Assembly (NCBI GenBank): GCA_963850095.1 | Contig: CAWKJX010000013.1 | Span: forward strand, 62,001 to 126,000 | DNA from: Bog-473 sp963850095 | GTDB taxonomy: Bacteria; Actinomycetota; Acidimicrobiia; Acidimicrobiales; RAAP-2 | DNA: 64,000 nucleotides | Direction: 5' to 3' | Part shown: piece after piece, positions 44,763 through 54,700 of the stretch | How positions within the stretch are numbered: the stretch's first letter is position 1 | Layout of the letters: the number at the start of each line of letters is the position of its first letter | The notes under the pieces: model-generated | What the model was told of the DNA's origin: nothing | What the model saw: the letters and a program-made list of their open reading frames with translations, nothing else | Databases searched by the model: none | Made by a program: the position numbers and the translations under genes

Positions 44763-46697
44763 TTACGGGGCCGAGTAGGCCTGGACCTCGCCGATGTCGA
44801 AGTTGGACGGGCTCGGCGTGCTGGCCGACAAGGCCGTGTGCCAGCCCGAGGTGGGCGAAGCGGCGACCTGGAGCTGGATGAGCAGGTAGTAGGCCTGCGA
44901 CGAGATGTTGCTGTCGCTGTCGCTGTAGACCTGCTTGCCGTTGAAGTACGCCGTGACCGACTGGCCCGGGATGTACTGGAACCCGTAGGTGTTGAACCCC
45001 GAGGTGATGTTGGTGCTACTCGGCGTGGACCACACCTGCTGAACCTGGCCCGAGCTGTCGAAGAGGTCGGAGTGACCCTGCGTGTTGGCGCTCCCTCCGG
45101 CCCAGCCGCCCTCGAAGCCGTCGAACTCCTGGGCCGATGAGGACGGGAGGAACCACAGGGCGGGCCACATGCCGTCGGAGGTGTCGGGCATTTTGGCACT
45201 GACCTGCACGTACCACCCGGTGGTGGGCAACGTGAACTTGGAGGTCACGACACCCGAAACCCACTTGAACCCCTTGGCGTAGCCGGCGTCAGCCGACGTG
45301 GTCTGGCGAGCCGAAAGCGTCAGGCCGTTGTCGACCGTTGCCTGCGACGGGGCCCAGTAGGCCGCCTGGTTGGTCCCGGCCGACGAGTCGCCGCTGGGCA
45401 TGCTCTCGTCGTTCCAGTTGGATCCTGGAGCGAGCTCTGACGTCCAGTTCGACGTGTCGAGCGACGTTCCCGAGAAGGTGTCGTCGAAGAACTTCTGGCT
45501 CGCCGTGTAACCCGCTGGTGCTGCCAGCTCGCCACCGGGCGAACTGGGTTGGGTCGTCGTGGTCGTCGTGGTCGGCGGCACTGTCGTCGTGGTCGTCGTG
45601 GGCGGCCGCGTGGTCGTGGTCGTCGTGGGCGGCCGCGTCGTCGTGGTCGTCGTGGCGGGCGGCTGCGTCGTCGTGGTCGTGACGGGCGGCTGCGTCGTCG
45701 TGGTGATCGCCGGGGGCGAGCTCGAGGTCAACATCGAGACTGCGGCAGCGCCGACGACGGGCCGGTTGAGCGACATGCCGGCAGTGGAGCCGAGCGCAGT
45801 GGCGTCACCGTAAGGGAAGACGGCACCGTTGGAGGTCACGAGCCAGTAGCCCAGGCCGTCGGATGTGGACGCTGCGGCCACGACCGACATGTTCGGCCCA
45901 ACGCCGCTGCCGTAATACGCCGCGTCGCCGTAGGCGTAGACCGCGCCGTTAGCCGCGACGAGCCAGTAGCCCTTCCCGTTCGGGGTGGTGGCCATGGCGG
46001 TGATCGGGCTGCCGAGCTTCATACCGGCGGTCGAGCCGAAGAAGCCGGCGTCGCCGTAGTTGAAGACGCCGCCGTCGGAGGCGACCATCCAGTAGCCCCT
46101 ACCGTTGGGGGTGGCGGCCATGGCCGTGATCGGCTGGTTGAGGCGCCACCCGCCGGTCGAGCCGTAGAAGCCGGCGTCACCGAAGGTGAAGATGCCACCA
46201 TCGGAGGCCGTCAGCCAGTAGCCCTTTCCGTCGGGCGTGGCGGCAACGGCCACGATCGACTTGTTGAGGCGGAGACCGCCGGTCGAGCCGTAGAACTTGG
46301 CACTGCCGTAGTTGAAGATGCCACCGTCGGAGGCCGCTAGCCAGTACCCGTGGCCGTTCGAGGTCGCTGCCATCCCGGCGATCGGCTTGTTGAGCGTCCG
46401 TCCGGCCGTCGAGCCGGCGAAGCCCGCCGCGCCATAGGAGAAGACGCCTCCGTCGGACCCTACGAGCCAAAGCCCCGGCTCCGTGGAGTTCGTGGCAGAC
46501 GCGTGGGAGCCCGACGTCATGAGCGCTGGGACAAGGGCCGACAACCCGAGGGCGATCGTCACCGCCAAGATCATGAAGGTTCGTGAGCCTCGCAAAGTGA
46601 CGTTCCGCAAACGAGCGAGGGTCGTGGCCACCGATGGGCGCCCTACCGGAGCGGACTGGCCTGTCCGCTCTACGCAATTGACTGGGTTATTTGGCAT
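44763..46697 (-). CDS. Secreted protein: six-repeat propeller, Thr/Pro linker, GH16 domain
   Basis: 644 residues from ATG 46697. The order is: signal/anchor (about residues 43-62), six 42-residue repeats (W-L-V-G-S-D-G-G-V-F-S-Y-G and relatives), a long Thr-Pro-rich linker (T-T-T-T-x-P-P repeated, encoded at about 45545-45715), and a GH16 domain with catalytic Q-E-F-D-G-F-E. The linker separates a putative glycan-binding propeller from the enzyme, as in cell-wall or matrix hydrolases. The GH16 part closely resembles the one inside the 51780 giant protein (A-P-A-G-Y-(T/S)-A-S-Q, K-G-F-K-W-V-S-G-V). Confidence 0.87.
   Translation of the reverse strand: MPNNPVNCVERTGQSAPVGRPSVATTLARLRNVTLRGSRTFMILAVTIALGLSALVPALMTSGSHASATNSTEPGLWLVGSDGGVFSYGAAGFAGSTAGRTLNKPIAGMAATSNGHGYWLAASDGGIFNYGSAKFYGSTGGLRLNKSIVAVAATPDGKGYWLTASDGGIFTFGDAGFYGSTGGWRLNQPITAMAATPNGRGYWMVASDGGVFNYGDAGFFGSTAGMKLGSPITAMATTPNGKGYWLVAANGAVYAYGDAAYYGSGVGPNMSVVAAASTSDGLGYWLVTSNGAVFPYGDATALGSTAGMSLNRPVVGAAAVSMLTSSSPPAITTTTQPPVTTTTTQPPATTTTTTRPPTTTTTTRPPTTTTTTVPPTTTTTTTQPSSPGGELAAPAGYTASQKFFDDTFSGTSLDTSNWTSELAPGSNWNDESMPSGDSSAGTNQAAYWAPSQATVDNGLTLSARQTTSADAGYAKGFKWVSGVVTSKFTLPTTGWYVQVSAKMPDTSDGMWPALWFLPSSSAQEFDGFEGGWAGGSANTQGHSDLFDSSGQVQQVWSTPSSTNITSGFNTYGFQYIPGQSVTAYFNGKQVYSDSDSNISSQAYYLLIQLQVAASPTSGWHTALSASTPSPSNFDIGEVQAYSAP
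45545..45715 (-). repeat. Tandem repeat encoding Thr/Pro linker
   Basis: Repeated GTCGTCGTGGTCGTCGTG-GGCGGC units (about five to six) that encode T-T-T-T-T-x-P-P on the minus strand. Prone to copy-number change, which would vary linker length. Confidence 0.8.
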
Positions 46698-47015
46698 CAA
46701 TTGGCGTATCGGAGGTGGCCTGAGGGCTCTTGATTGAAATGGTAAGAATGAACTACACAGCCGCTGCACCGCCCGGGAGCCGCTCTTAACGCCCCGGTGC
46801 TGGGCATGTTTCTCCGGATCTCGAAGCGCGGCTCCGCCCCCTTAAGTCCCCCTTAATCCTGGGCGACGTCGGACGTTCGTGAAGCGGTGAACGAGCGCCG
46901 CGGCCCGGGTTCGTCCGGCGATCGCGCTCGGCGCCGTGGCGTCTCCCTTCGCGCCGTGGCGTCGACTCATGACCGCCCCCGGGTGCACTACGGTCGACGC
47001 AGGAAGGGGTCATTG

Positions 47016-48756
47016 GTGAAACGACGGATGAAAATATCGGTGGTCGCGTTCGTGGCCGCCCCCATGCTGTGCTTCGGCCTCACGATCGGTGGCGCAACCG
47101 GTGTGGCGTCGGCGGGCACCCCGATACCGGGCGCGCCCGGTTGCCCGGTGTTCCCGGCCGACAACGTCTGGAACACCCCGGTCAACAACCTGCCGGTCTC
47201 GCCGTACAGTGCCGAGTGGCTGGCGGCCATGGACGCCTCCACCACCAACCTCCAGTTCGTCTGGGGACCGCCCTATGGCATGCCCATCACGGTGGTGTCG
47301 CCAACGCAACCTCTCGTCAACATCACGTTCGCCTCATCGGGCAATGACCCCGGGCCGTACCCTTTCAGCGCCGACACCGGTATAGAAGGCGGCGCGGATG
47401 CGACGGGGGACCGGCACGCCATCATGGTCAACCCGTCCACGTGCACCGACTACGAGCTCTACAAGGCGGTCTACAGCGCCTCGGGATCGACCGCCGACAA
47501 TGGAGCCATTTACAACCTCAACTCCGACGCCCTGCGCCCGCACAACCTGGCGACGGTCGACGCCTCGGGCCTGCCCCTGGTGGCGGGAATCAGCGCGTTA
47601 TGACGAATTGGAAGATGGCGCCATCACCCACGCCATCCGGGTCCAGGCGGTGGACACCGACACCCAGTACATCTGGCCGGCGACCGCCGGAGAGGGATCG
47701 GCGAACAACCCGGATCTCCCGCCGATGGGAGCCCGGTTCCGTCTCAGTGCGAGCTTCAACATCTCGACTTACTCGCCCCAGGTCCAGGTGGTCCTACGTG
47801 CCCTGCAGACATACGGGTTGATCCTGGCCGACAACGGCCCGAACTGGCATTTCTGGGGCGACAACTCGGACAGCTGGCCCCTGGCGGTGGTCCAGGCGCT
47901 GAAGACGGTGCCGGGGAGCGCGTTCCAGGCGGTCGACGAGTCGAGCCTGGAGATCAGCCCCAACTCGGGGCAAGCCCGCCAGCTCGGCGTGGCGGTCAAC
48001 TGCACCTCCTCCCAAGTTGGTTACCGCCTGGTGGCGTCAGACGGCGGTCTGTTCTCGTTCTGTGAGACCTTCCTGGGCTCAATGGGCGGCCAGCATCTCA
48101 ACGCGCCCATCGTGGCGATGACCTCCACGCAGGGAGGCAATGGGTATTGGGAGGTGGGCTCGGACGGAGGGATCTTCAACTTCGGCAACGCCGGCTTCCA
48201 CGGCTCGACCGGCAGCATGCATTTGAACGCACCCATCGTCGGCATGGCCGCCACCCACGATGGGGGTGGGTACTGGCTCGTCGCCTCGGACGGGGGGATC
48301 TTCAACTACGGAGACGCCGGCTTCTACGGCTCGGCGGGCTCCCTCCATCTCAACAAGCCGATCGTCGGGATGGCGGCGACGCCCGACGGCAAGGGGTACT
48401 GGTTGGTGGCCTCCGACGGGGGGATCTTCTCCTACGGCGACGCCCAGTTCTACGGCTCTGTCGGCTCCATCCATCTCAACAAGCCGGTCGTCGGAATGGC
48501 CACCACGTCCGACGGAGGTGGCTATTGGCTCGTCGCCTCCGACGGCGGGATCTTCAACTACGGCGACGCCGCATTCGACGGCTCGGCCGGCTCCATCCCC
48601 CTCAACAAGCCCATTGTCGGGATGGAGGCCGACTCCACCGGAGGGGGCTATTGGCTGGTCGCCTCGGACGGAGGGATCTTCAACTACGGCAATGCGGGCT
48701 TCTACGGCTCGACCGGAGGGACCGTGCTCAACGCCCCAATTGTGGGCATGGGCTGA
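47016..48756 (+). CDS. Secreted protein: unknown N-terminal domain plus six-repeat propeller, frameshifted
   Basis: GTG 47016 follows an AGGAAGGGG ribosome-binding site. A signal peptide is followed by a conserved secreted domain of about 300 residues, with features C-P-V-F-P-A-D-N-V-W-N, D-P-G-P-Y-P, G-D-R-H-A-I, R-Y-D-E and A-D-N-G-P-N-W; I know the pattern but no function. Six 42-residue repeats close the protein. One extra base near 47597 breaks the frame between V-A-G-I-S and R-Y-D-E. Only the first repeat departs (S-F-C-E-T-F). Corrected length is about 580 residues. Divergent from the 44763 gene. Confidence 0.75.
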
Positions 48757-49085
48757 CTTGCCGCAGCCATTGATCGCCGCAATCTGACGGCAAAACCGGC
48801 CCGTAGCCGGGCTGATCACCCCCAGGCCCATGACCAGGGACGATAAGGCGAGCACCCGTCCTGACCTGCTCTTTCTCCAAGGCTGGTTTCAGGCCGGATA
48901 TCGGTAGTTATCAGCATTTTGATGGCCACTTGAGGCCCGTTTGAGACCCACTGGCAGAGGCTGGAGGTATTGAAGTTGCCTCACTGGGGGGAGTCTCGCA
49001 TCAAGGTGCTGGCTACTTCGGATTCCCAGAGGGTGAAAAGCCGACTAACATGGTCGGATATATAGGGTTCTGAAGGGAGCAGCAG
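48757..49085. other. Intergenic region with inverted repeat near the downstream start
   Basis: About 330 bases between the propeller gene and the second zinc protein. It contains CCGAC-N7-GTCGG at 49041-49057 immediately before an AT-rich TATATA, which could be an operator over a promoter. No RNA seen. Confidence 0.35.
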
Positions 49086-49493
49086 ATGGGCTTGACGAGT
49101 GGAGCGGTTGGCCGATCGAGAAATGGCCAGCAGGCTGGGCGGACCACGGCGCAGAGCGATGCCGGGCAACAGTCTGGGTCCATGGGTCCTCGAGGCGGTG
49201 TTATCCGAAGCCGAGGGTACTCGACCTCTATCAGCAGGCCCGCAGCCGGCCGACGCCTCCAGAGACATCGGTTCGGCGTGTGCCACCGCTGTGGCTGGAA
49301 AGCGTTGGTGTCAAGGGTCGGGCGTGAGGATCACGTCCGGATCGGCGCTGGACGGGACTTCGGGCGTCTGTGTGACGATTGCTTCGAGACCCTGCTCGGT
49401 GCGCGGTCGGTCCAAGGGGACGCCGCGACCACCCCAGCGAAAACCGTCTCCCGCCAGCTCGCCGGAGCCGGCATCGCCCGTCCGTCTCGCTGA
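49086..49493 (+). CDS. Small CxxC/CxxC zinc-binding protein (paralogue 2)
   Basis: 135 residues; the second half carries F-G-V-C-H-R-C-G-W and G-R-L-C-D-D-C, clearly related to the protein at 22969-23217, with a longer polar N-terminal extension (Gly/Ser/Arg-rich) here. One zinc ion is likely held by the four cysteines. ATG 49086 has GAAGGGAG upstream. Function unknown. Confidence 0.6.
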   Translation: MGLTSGAVGRSRNGQQAGRTTAQSDAGQQSGSMGPRGGVIRSRGYSTSISRPAAGRRLQRHRFGVCHRCGWKALVSRVGREDHVRIGAGRDFGRLCDDCFETLLGARSVQGDAATTPAKTVSRQLAGAGIARPSR

Positions 49494-49625
49494 ATCACCC
49501 AGAGCCCGCCTTCACACGGGCCTCGTAAGAGGGCATGAGCGGGCGAACGAGACCCTCTAAGTCTTGACACTCTGCTTCTTGAGCGTCGATGACGCCGTGG
49601 GCCGAGTTAGGCGATGAGGTGGGCG

Positions 49626-49860
49626 CTATCCCTCTTTCGGCCTGACGATCACCACCTGGCACTTGGCGTGGGCGACGCACTCCTGGCTCACTGAGCCCAA
49701 CCTCAGGCCGCGAACCCTCCTCGCCCTCCGGATCCGAGGACCAGCAGGTCGGCCTCCGACGGCGGCGACCACCTTCACAAGGAACTCCCCCCCGAACTCG
49801 CGGGTGAAGAAGGCGTAGACCCACGCAGCAGAATGAAATCCGGCGCCTATACCGGAAAGT
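49626..49860 (-). pseudogene. Universal stress protein (UspA) C-terminal remnant
   Basis: The C-terminal frame reads L-R-L-G-S-V-S-Q-E-C-V-A-H-A-K-C-Q-V-V-I-V-R-P, the hallmark end of UspA proteins. The preceding A-D-L-L-V-L-G-S-G-G-R-G-G-F is in a different frame, and no N-terminal USP domain can be found. A degraded gene, not merely a single indel. Confidence 0.6.
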
Positions 49861-50263
49861 AGTCGGGAAATTGAGCGAGATCGTCGTAACATTCCCGTAT
49901 ACGTTGCGTCACGTCGCAACAAGTCAAGGGCCGAGCGGGGGGCGGAGTCCATGGTCGTTGATGTCGGCAACAGGCCGAGGCGGACAGTTGGCAAAGCATT
50001 CACGCTTTGGGTGAATCAGGTCCGCCTGTCTTGGAGCCCGTTCAGAGCGGCCGAACTCGATTCGAGGCCGGGATGATCACCCACCGCGCCGTCGCCGACC
50101 CGGTTCGATCCGCGATCGATACCGAAGCGAGCGAAACGATCCTGATCGAGCTCGGTGACGATCGGGGCCTCATAGGTCGGCACGGCGTGGCGATCGATGA
50201 ATGTGCGGACCCACGTGGCACGCCGTCGTTCTCAAGACAGTTCGGGAGAGAGGGAGAACCAAC
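49861..50263. other. Intergenic region upstream of PilZ gene
   Basis: About 400 bases. A 91-codon frame (50007-50282) overlaps the PilZ start but shows no recognisable family and is probably non-coding. Confidence 0.3.
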
Positions 50264-50680
50264 ATGGAAAACCGTCGACTGATACCGCGGGAACGTGTCG
50301 GCTGGGAAGGACTCTGCCAAATCGAGGGCGAGGACGCCACCCCTTGCAGGGTCGTCGACCTTTCGATGTTCGGACTCGGTCTTACCTTCGATGACCCCTC
50401 GCTTCCGCAGCTCGAAGGCCACAGGAGCATCTATAGAGGTGCCACAGTCGGTGAGTCGGTCCCCCGGTTCGTGGGGCGCCGCATCTCCGTGGATGTACCA
50501 GCCGTCGGTGACTCGGTGAGCATCCGACTCGAAGGAAAGGTCGCAAACGCGAAACGAATGAGCGGCGCGGCCGTTCGCGTCGGCATCAAGTTCGATCGTC
50601 TGGCCGAACCGCCATGGCGCGCGGCGGTGCCGAGGGAGATGAGCGAGTTCGCGGGAGCCGAGCCAAGACCGGAGCGATGA
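50264..50680 (+). CDS. PilZ-domain protein (probable c-di-GMP receptor)
   Basis: 138 residues. The two c-di-GMP-binding elements of PilZ are present: R-x3-R in R-L-I-P-R near residue 5 and D-x-S-x2-G in D-L-S-M-F-G-L-G near residue 33. ATG 50264 has AGGGAG upstream. It would sense c-di-GMP and act on a partner. Its place among exopolysaccharide and surface-protein genes fits control of matrix production. No diguanylate cyclase lies in the window. Confidence 0.75.
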   Translation: MENRRLIPRERVGWEGLCQIEGEDATPCRVVDLSMFGLGLTFDDPSLPQLEGHRSIYRGATVGESVPRFVGRRISVDVPAVGDSVSIRLEGKVANAKRMSGAAVRVGIKFDRLAEPPWRAAVPREMSEFAGAEPRPER

Positions 50681-50923
50681 TGACGCGGTATTGACAAGCT
50701 CGGTGTGCCTGTCGACTGCTCATGGCTCGTCCTCCTCCTTCCCTGGGCCGTCGGCAGGCGCACGAGGCGGATATCCTCACCGCCGGCACCGGGCACGGTC
50801 ACCCCGAAAACCGCGGTCGTACGATCGGCGACGGTAAACGAGGCCGAGGTTCCAATCGCTCATCTACCGGGGCACGACCGACGTCGACGCCCTCCTCGCC
50901 AAGCCGGTCAATCGGCCTGCGTA

Positions 50924-50937
50924 CCACCGGCAGGTGG
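50924..50937. terminator. Hairpin downstream of rnpB copy 1
   Basis: CCACC/GGTGG arms with a four-base loop, 26 bases beyond the 3' end of rnpB copy 1 in its transcription direction and outside the duplicated segment. Confidence 0.35.
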
Positions 50938-50962
50938 AGTCCCTGACCTTGACCCGCTGTTG

Positions 50963-51356
50963 ACGGTGAGCCGGCCTGTAGGCGGGATTCTGTCCGGCCC
51001 CCTGCCCCGATGAGAGGCAGAAGGCCGGGGTGGCCATCCATCTGAGCGGCCTACCTGGGGAGCGTCCCTTCTCAGGGACCGGACGAGCAGCCCGTCTCCC
51101 ACGCTTGGCCTTGCTCCGGGTGGGGTTTACCGAGCCGGCGGGGTCACCCCCGCCGCTGGTGCGCTCTTACCGCACCTTTTCACCCTTGCCTGTGCGGACC
51201 TCGAGGCCCGCCATCGGCGGTTTCCTTTCTGTGGCACTGTCCTGCGGGTCACCCCGACTGGCCGTTAGCCAGCACCCTGCTCTGTGGAGTCCCGACCTTC
51301 CTCGACCCGGTGCCGCGGTGGCGACCCGTGCCGCGGCCACCCGACCGACTCACCGT
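50963..51356 (-). ncRNA. rnpB: RNase P RNA, copy 1
   Basis: Bacterial type-A RNase P RNA read on the minus strand, about 394 nt, the catalytic RNA that matures tRNA 5' ends. Conserved core elements are visible on the RNA strand: GAGGAAGGTCGGGACTCCAC near the 5' end (CR-I), CAGGGTGCTGGCTAACGGCC, ACAGTGCCACAGAAAGGAAA, GGTAAACCCCACCCGGAGCA and the 3' ACAGAATCCCGCCTACAG. P1 is formed by ACGGTGAGTCGG (5') and CCGGCTCACCGT (3'). Identical to copy 2. Confidence 0.95.
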
Positions 51357-51364
51357 CACCGCCA

Positions 51365-51370
51365 ATTGTG
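51365..51370 (-). promoter_or_regulatory. Probable -10 of rnpB copy 1 (CACAAT)
   Basis: On the minus strand CACAAT ends eight bases before the P1-defined 5' end of rnpB. No good -35 is seen. Lies inside the duplicated 460-bp segment. Confidence 0.4.
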
Positions 51371-51409
51371 CCACGACCAGCGATGTCGGGGGAGCGTCGC
51401 GGCACGTCG

Positions 51410-51779
51410 CCACGCGGCCGTCCCGTCTCGTCGGGCCGAGCGGGCCAACGGTCGGGCTCCGCGTCGACGGAGCCGCCCTGTCCGGCTGACACGTACGACG
51501 GAGAGGGTCACGAATTGGGTTTTTCGACCGGCCAAGCCTTGGGCTTGTTGTGAGAGGGCTGGGGAGCTGCGTTTGAACCGCGGAGTTCGTGGATCTTCAC
51601 ACGCTTAAATCCCACTGAGCAGACGCTTAAATCCCATCGCACGTGCTCCCTAGTGGCCTAATGTCAGCCGCAAGTGCCCTCGGGGGAAGGCTTCGAACAA
51701 GGGGGGGCACGCGACGAGCGCACCCAGAAGATCTCTTGATCGGACTCGCGGAGCGCTCGGGCGGATCGCCGCCCGAGCC
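51410..51779. other. Intergenic region with a spaced direct repeat
   Basis: 370 bases upstream of the giant surface-protein gene. It contains ACGCTTAAATCCCA twice (51601-51614 and 51623-51636, 22-bp period, about two helical turns), which looks like a pair of binding sites in the promoter region. Nothing else recognised. Confidence 0.45.
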
Positions 51780-54700
51780 GTGCTGGTCGCTGCCATGGCG
51801 GCAGCGTTGGTCGGGCTCGCGGCAATTGTCTCGATGGCGATAACGGGCGTCAGCACCTTGTACGCCGCGGTGGGTGGGAGCGGCACGGCCTGCACCTCGG
51901 ACTCGCCCTGTGCGTTGACCGAGGCGCTGTCCTCGGCGACGAGCGGCGGCACGGTCGACCTCGCGGCGGGCACCTATCTGGCCGCGAGCGGCAACAGCTT
52001 CACCATCGCGACCTCCCTGAGCTTGGAGCCGACGACACCGGGCAGCGCGGTGACCCTGGAGGGCAACGACGCCAGCGTGGTGGCGGTGAACTCCTCGGTG
52101 ACCGCCACGGTCTCAGGGGTCAGCATCGAAGACGGCTCTGCCGCGGCTGACGGCGGCGGCGTCACGAACGCCGGCTCTTTGACCGTCGAGGACTCCACCA
52201 TCTCGGGAAACACGGCGACGAATGGAGGCGGCGGCGGTGTCTCCAACTCGGGCACGCTGAGCGTCCTTGACTCCACCATCTCGGCCAACACGGCGACGAA
52301 TGGAGGCGGCGGTGTCTTCAACTCGGGCACGCTGAGCGTCGAGGACTCCACCATCTCGGCCAACAGCGCCGGTGGCGGCGGGGGCATTTTCAACTCGGGC
52401 ACGGCGACCGTCGAGGCCGCCACCATCACGGGCAACTTTGTCACCACCGGCGGCGACGACGACGACTCCGGCGGCGGCATCAACAACAGTTCTGCCAGCT
52501 CCTTGACCCTGGCGGCGGACATCATGGCGGCGCAGGGTGCCGGCGGCGATTGTTCCATCGACCCGGGGACAGTCACCGATGCCGGCTACAACGCCGACGA
52601 CGACGGGACCTGTGGGCTCAGTGTCGCCAATGGTTCGATCCTCGATTCGCCGGTGATCGACGACTACCTGGGCCCCCTCGGGCCTAACGGTGGGCCGACC
52701 GAGACGGTGCCCCTCCTGGCCACCCCGTCGCCGACGACGAGTTCGCCCGACCCTGCGCTCGGGGTGATCCCCTCGACCTTTGCGCTGCCCATAGCGGTCA
52801 ACGGCGTGTCGCTGGCCTGCTCCGTTCCCGATCAGCGCGGTGTGACTCCTGACCAACCCTGTGACGTCGGCGCCTTCAACCTGGACTCTGACGCCGTCGC
52901 CTTCGTCGCCGACGGTGGCGGGCCGGTCGCCTCGATCACCGGTCTCGATGGCAGCTCGATCACCCTGCCCTCGGACACCTACGCCGGTTACACCTTCAGC
53001 GGCTGGTTCAGCGCGTCGAGCGGCGGCACCGAGGTCGGGGGGGCTGGCGCCTCCTACGCCATCCTCGTCGGCGGGGCCACGCTCTACGCCCGGTGGAACG
53101 CCAACGCCACCGACGCCTACAGCTTCAACACCGCGGGCGGCTCGCCGACGCCCGCCGCGGGCTCGGGCCTCGACGGCACCACCATCACCTTGCCCACAGC
53201 GCCCACGTTGTCCGGCTACGCCTTCGCCGGCTGGAACGACGGCACGACGACCAACGGAGCGGGCGCCACCTACACCCTCTCGAGCGGGGGCTCACCCATC
53301 GTCTTCACCGCCCAGTGGAGCGCCAACGCCACCGACGCCTACAGCTTCAACACCGCGGGTGGCTCGCCGACGCCCGCCGCGGGCTCGGGCCTCGACGGCA
53401 CCACCATCACCCTGCCGCCCGCGCCCACGCAGGCCGGCTACACCTTCGCCGGGTGGGCGACCACGCCGACGACCTCATCGGGTGAGATGGCGCCGCCCGC
53501 GGGATATTCGGCTTCCCAGCTGTACTTCGACGACCAATTCACGGGCACGTCGCTCAACACCTCCAACTGGACGCCCGCCCTTGCTCCGGGGGGTGTCTGG
53601 GACGACGAGAGCCTCGGAGCGCCCTACTCCTCGGGCGGGACCTACCAGGCGGCGTACTGGGGGCCCGCTCAGGTCACCGTCGACAACGGTGTGACCCTCG
53701 CGGCGCGGCACACCACCTCGTCCGACGTCGGCTACTCCAAGGGGTTCAAATGGGTCTCGGGCGTCATCACCTCCAATTTCACGCTGCCGTCGAGTGGGTG
53801 GTACGTCCAGATCAGCGCCAAGATGCCCGACACCTCCGATGGCATGTGGCCAGCGCTGTGGTTCTTCCCCGCGAACACGGACCAGGAGTTCGACGGCTTC
53901 GAGGGCGGTTGGCAGGGGTCGAGCCCCAACGACCAAGGCCATTCCGACCTCTTCCTCTCCAGCCAGCAGCAAGAGGTGTGGTCCACCGGCGGCACCGATC
54001 TCACGGCGGGCTACAACACCTACGGCTTCCAGTACATCCCGGGCCAGTCGGTCACGATCTACCTCAACGGCAAGCAGGTGGACCAGGTGAGCAGCAGCAG
54101 CGTGGCCTCGGAGGCCTACTACATGCTCATTGAGCTCCAGGTCGCCTCATCGGCCGCTTCGGGCTGGCACACCGTGCTGTCGGCCGGCACGCCGAACCCG
54201 GCCAACATGCAGATCGGCGAAGTCCAGGCGTATGCCTACCAGGCCTACTCGTACTACGGCGCCGGCGCCACCTACAGCCTCTCGAGCGGGGGCACGCCCA
54301 TCGTCTTCACGGCCCAGTGGAACGCCGACGCCACCGACGACTACAGCTTCAACGCGGCGGGCGGCGCGTCGACCCCGACCTCGGGCTCGGGTCTGGACGG
54401 CAGCACCATCACCCTGCCGAGCGCGCCCACCCGGGCCGGCTACACCTTCGCCGGGTGGAACGACGGGACGAGCACCTATGGCGCCGGGGCGAGCTACACC
54501 CTCTCGAGCGGAGGCACGGCCATCGTCTTCACCGCCCACTGGACCCTGATCCCCACCGACGCCTACAGCTTCAACTCGGCCGGCGGGGCGCCGACGCCCG
54601 GCTCGGGCTCGGGCCCCGACGGCACCGCCATCACCCTGCCCAAGGCGCCCACCCGGACCGGCTACACCTTCGCCGGGTGGAACGACGGGACGAGCACCTA

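Larger units (their letters stand above)
50950..51409. repeat. 460-bp direct repeat, copy 1 (contains rnpB)
   Basis: Identical base for base by eye to 60505-60964 (constant offset 9,555). It covers rnpB, 13 bases beyond its 3' end and 53 bases beyond its 5' end; identity stops abruptly on both sides. Confidence 0.93.

Noticed and set aside
45545..45715. CRISPR-like periodic repeat
   Set aside because: The units are contiguous low-complexity codons for a Thr/Pro linker; there are no spacers and the frame continues through.
46780..47015. c-di-GMP (GEMM) riboswitch upstream of the propeller gene
   Set aside because: Searched by eye for the GCAAAGCC-type core in the intergenic regions of the secretome; not found.
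51030..51608. 192-codon plus-strand frame across rnpB copy 1 (and the equivalent at 60585)
   Set aside because: Antisense to a structured RNA with clear RNase P core elements; no protein family similarity.
51540..51640. tRNA-like T-arm (GTTTGAACC) near the direct repeat
   Set aside because: No acceptor stem, anticodon arm or CCA-adjacent pairing could be drawn.
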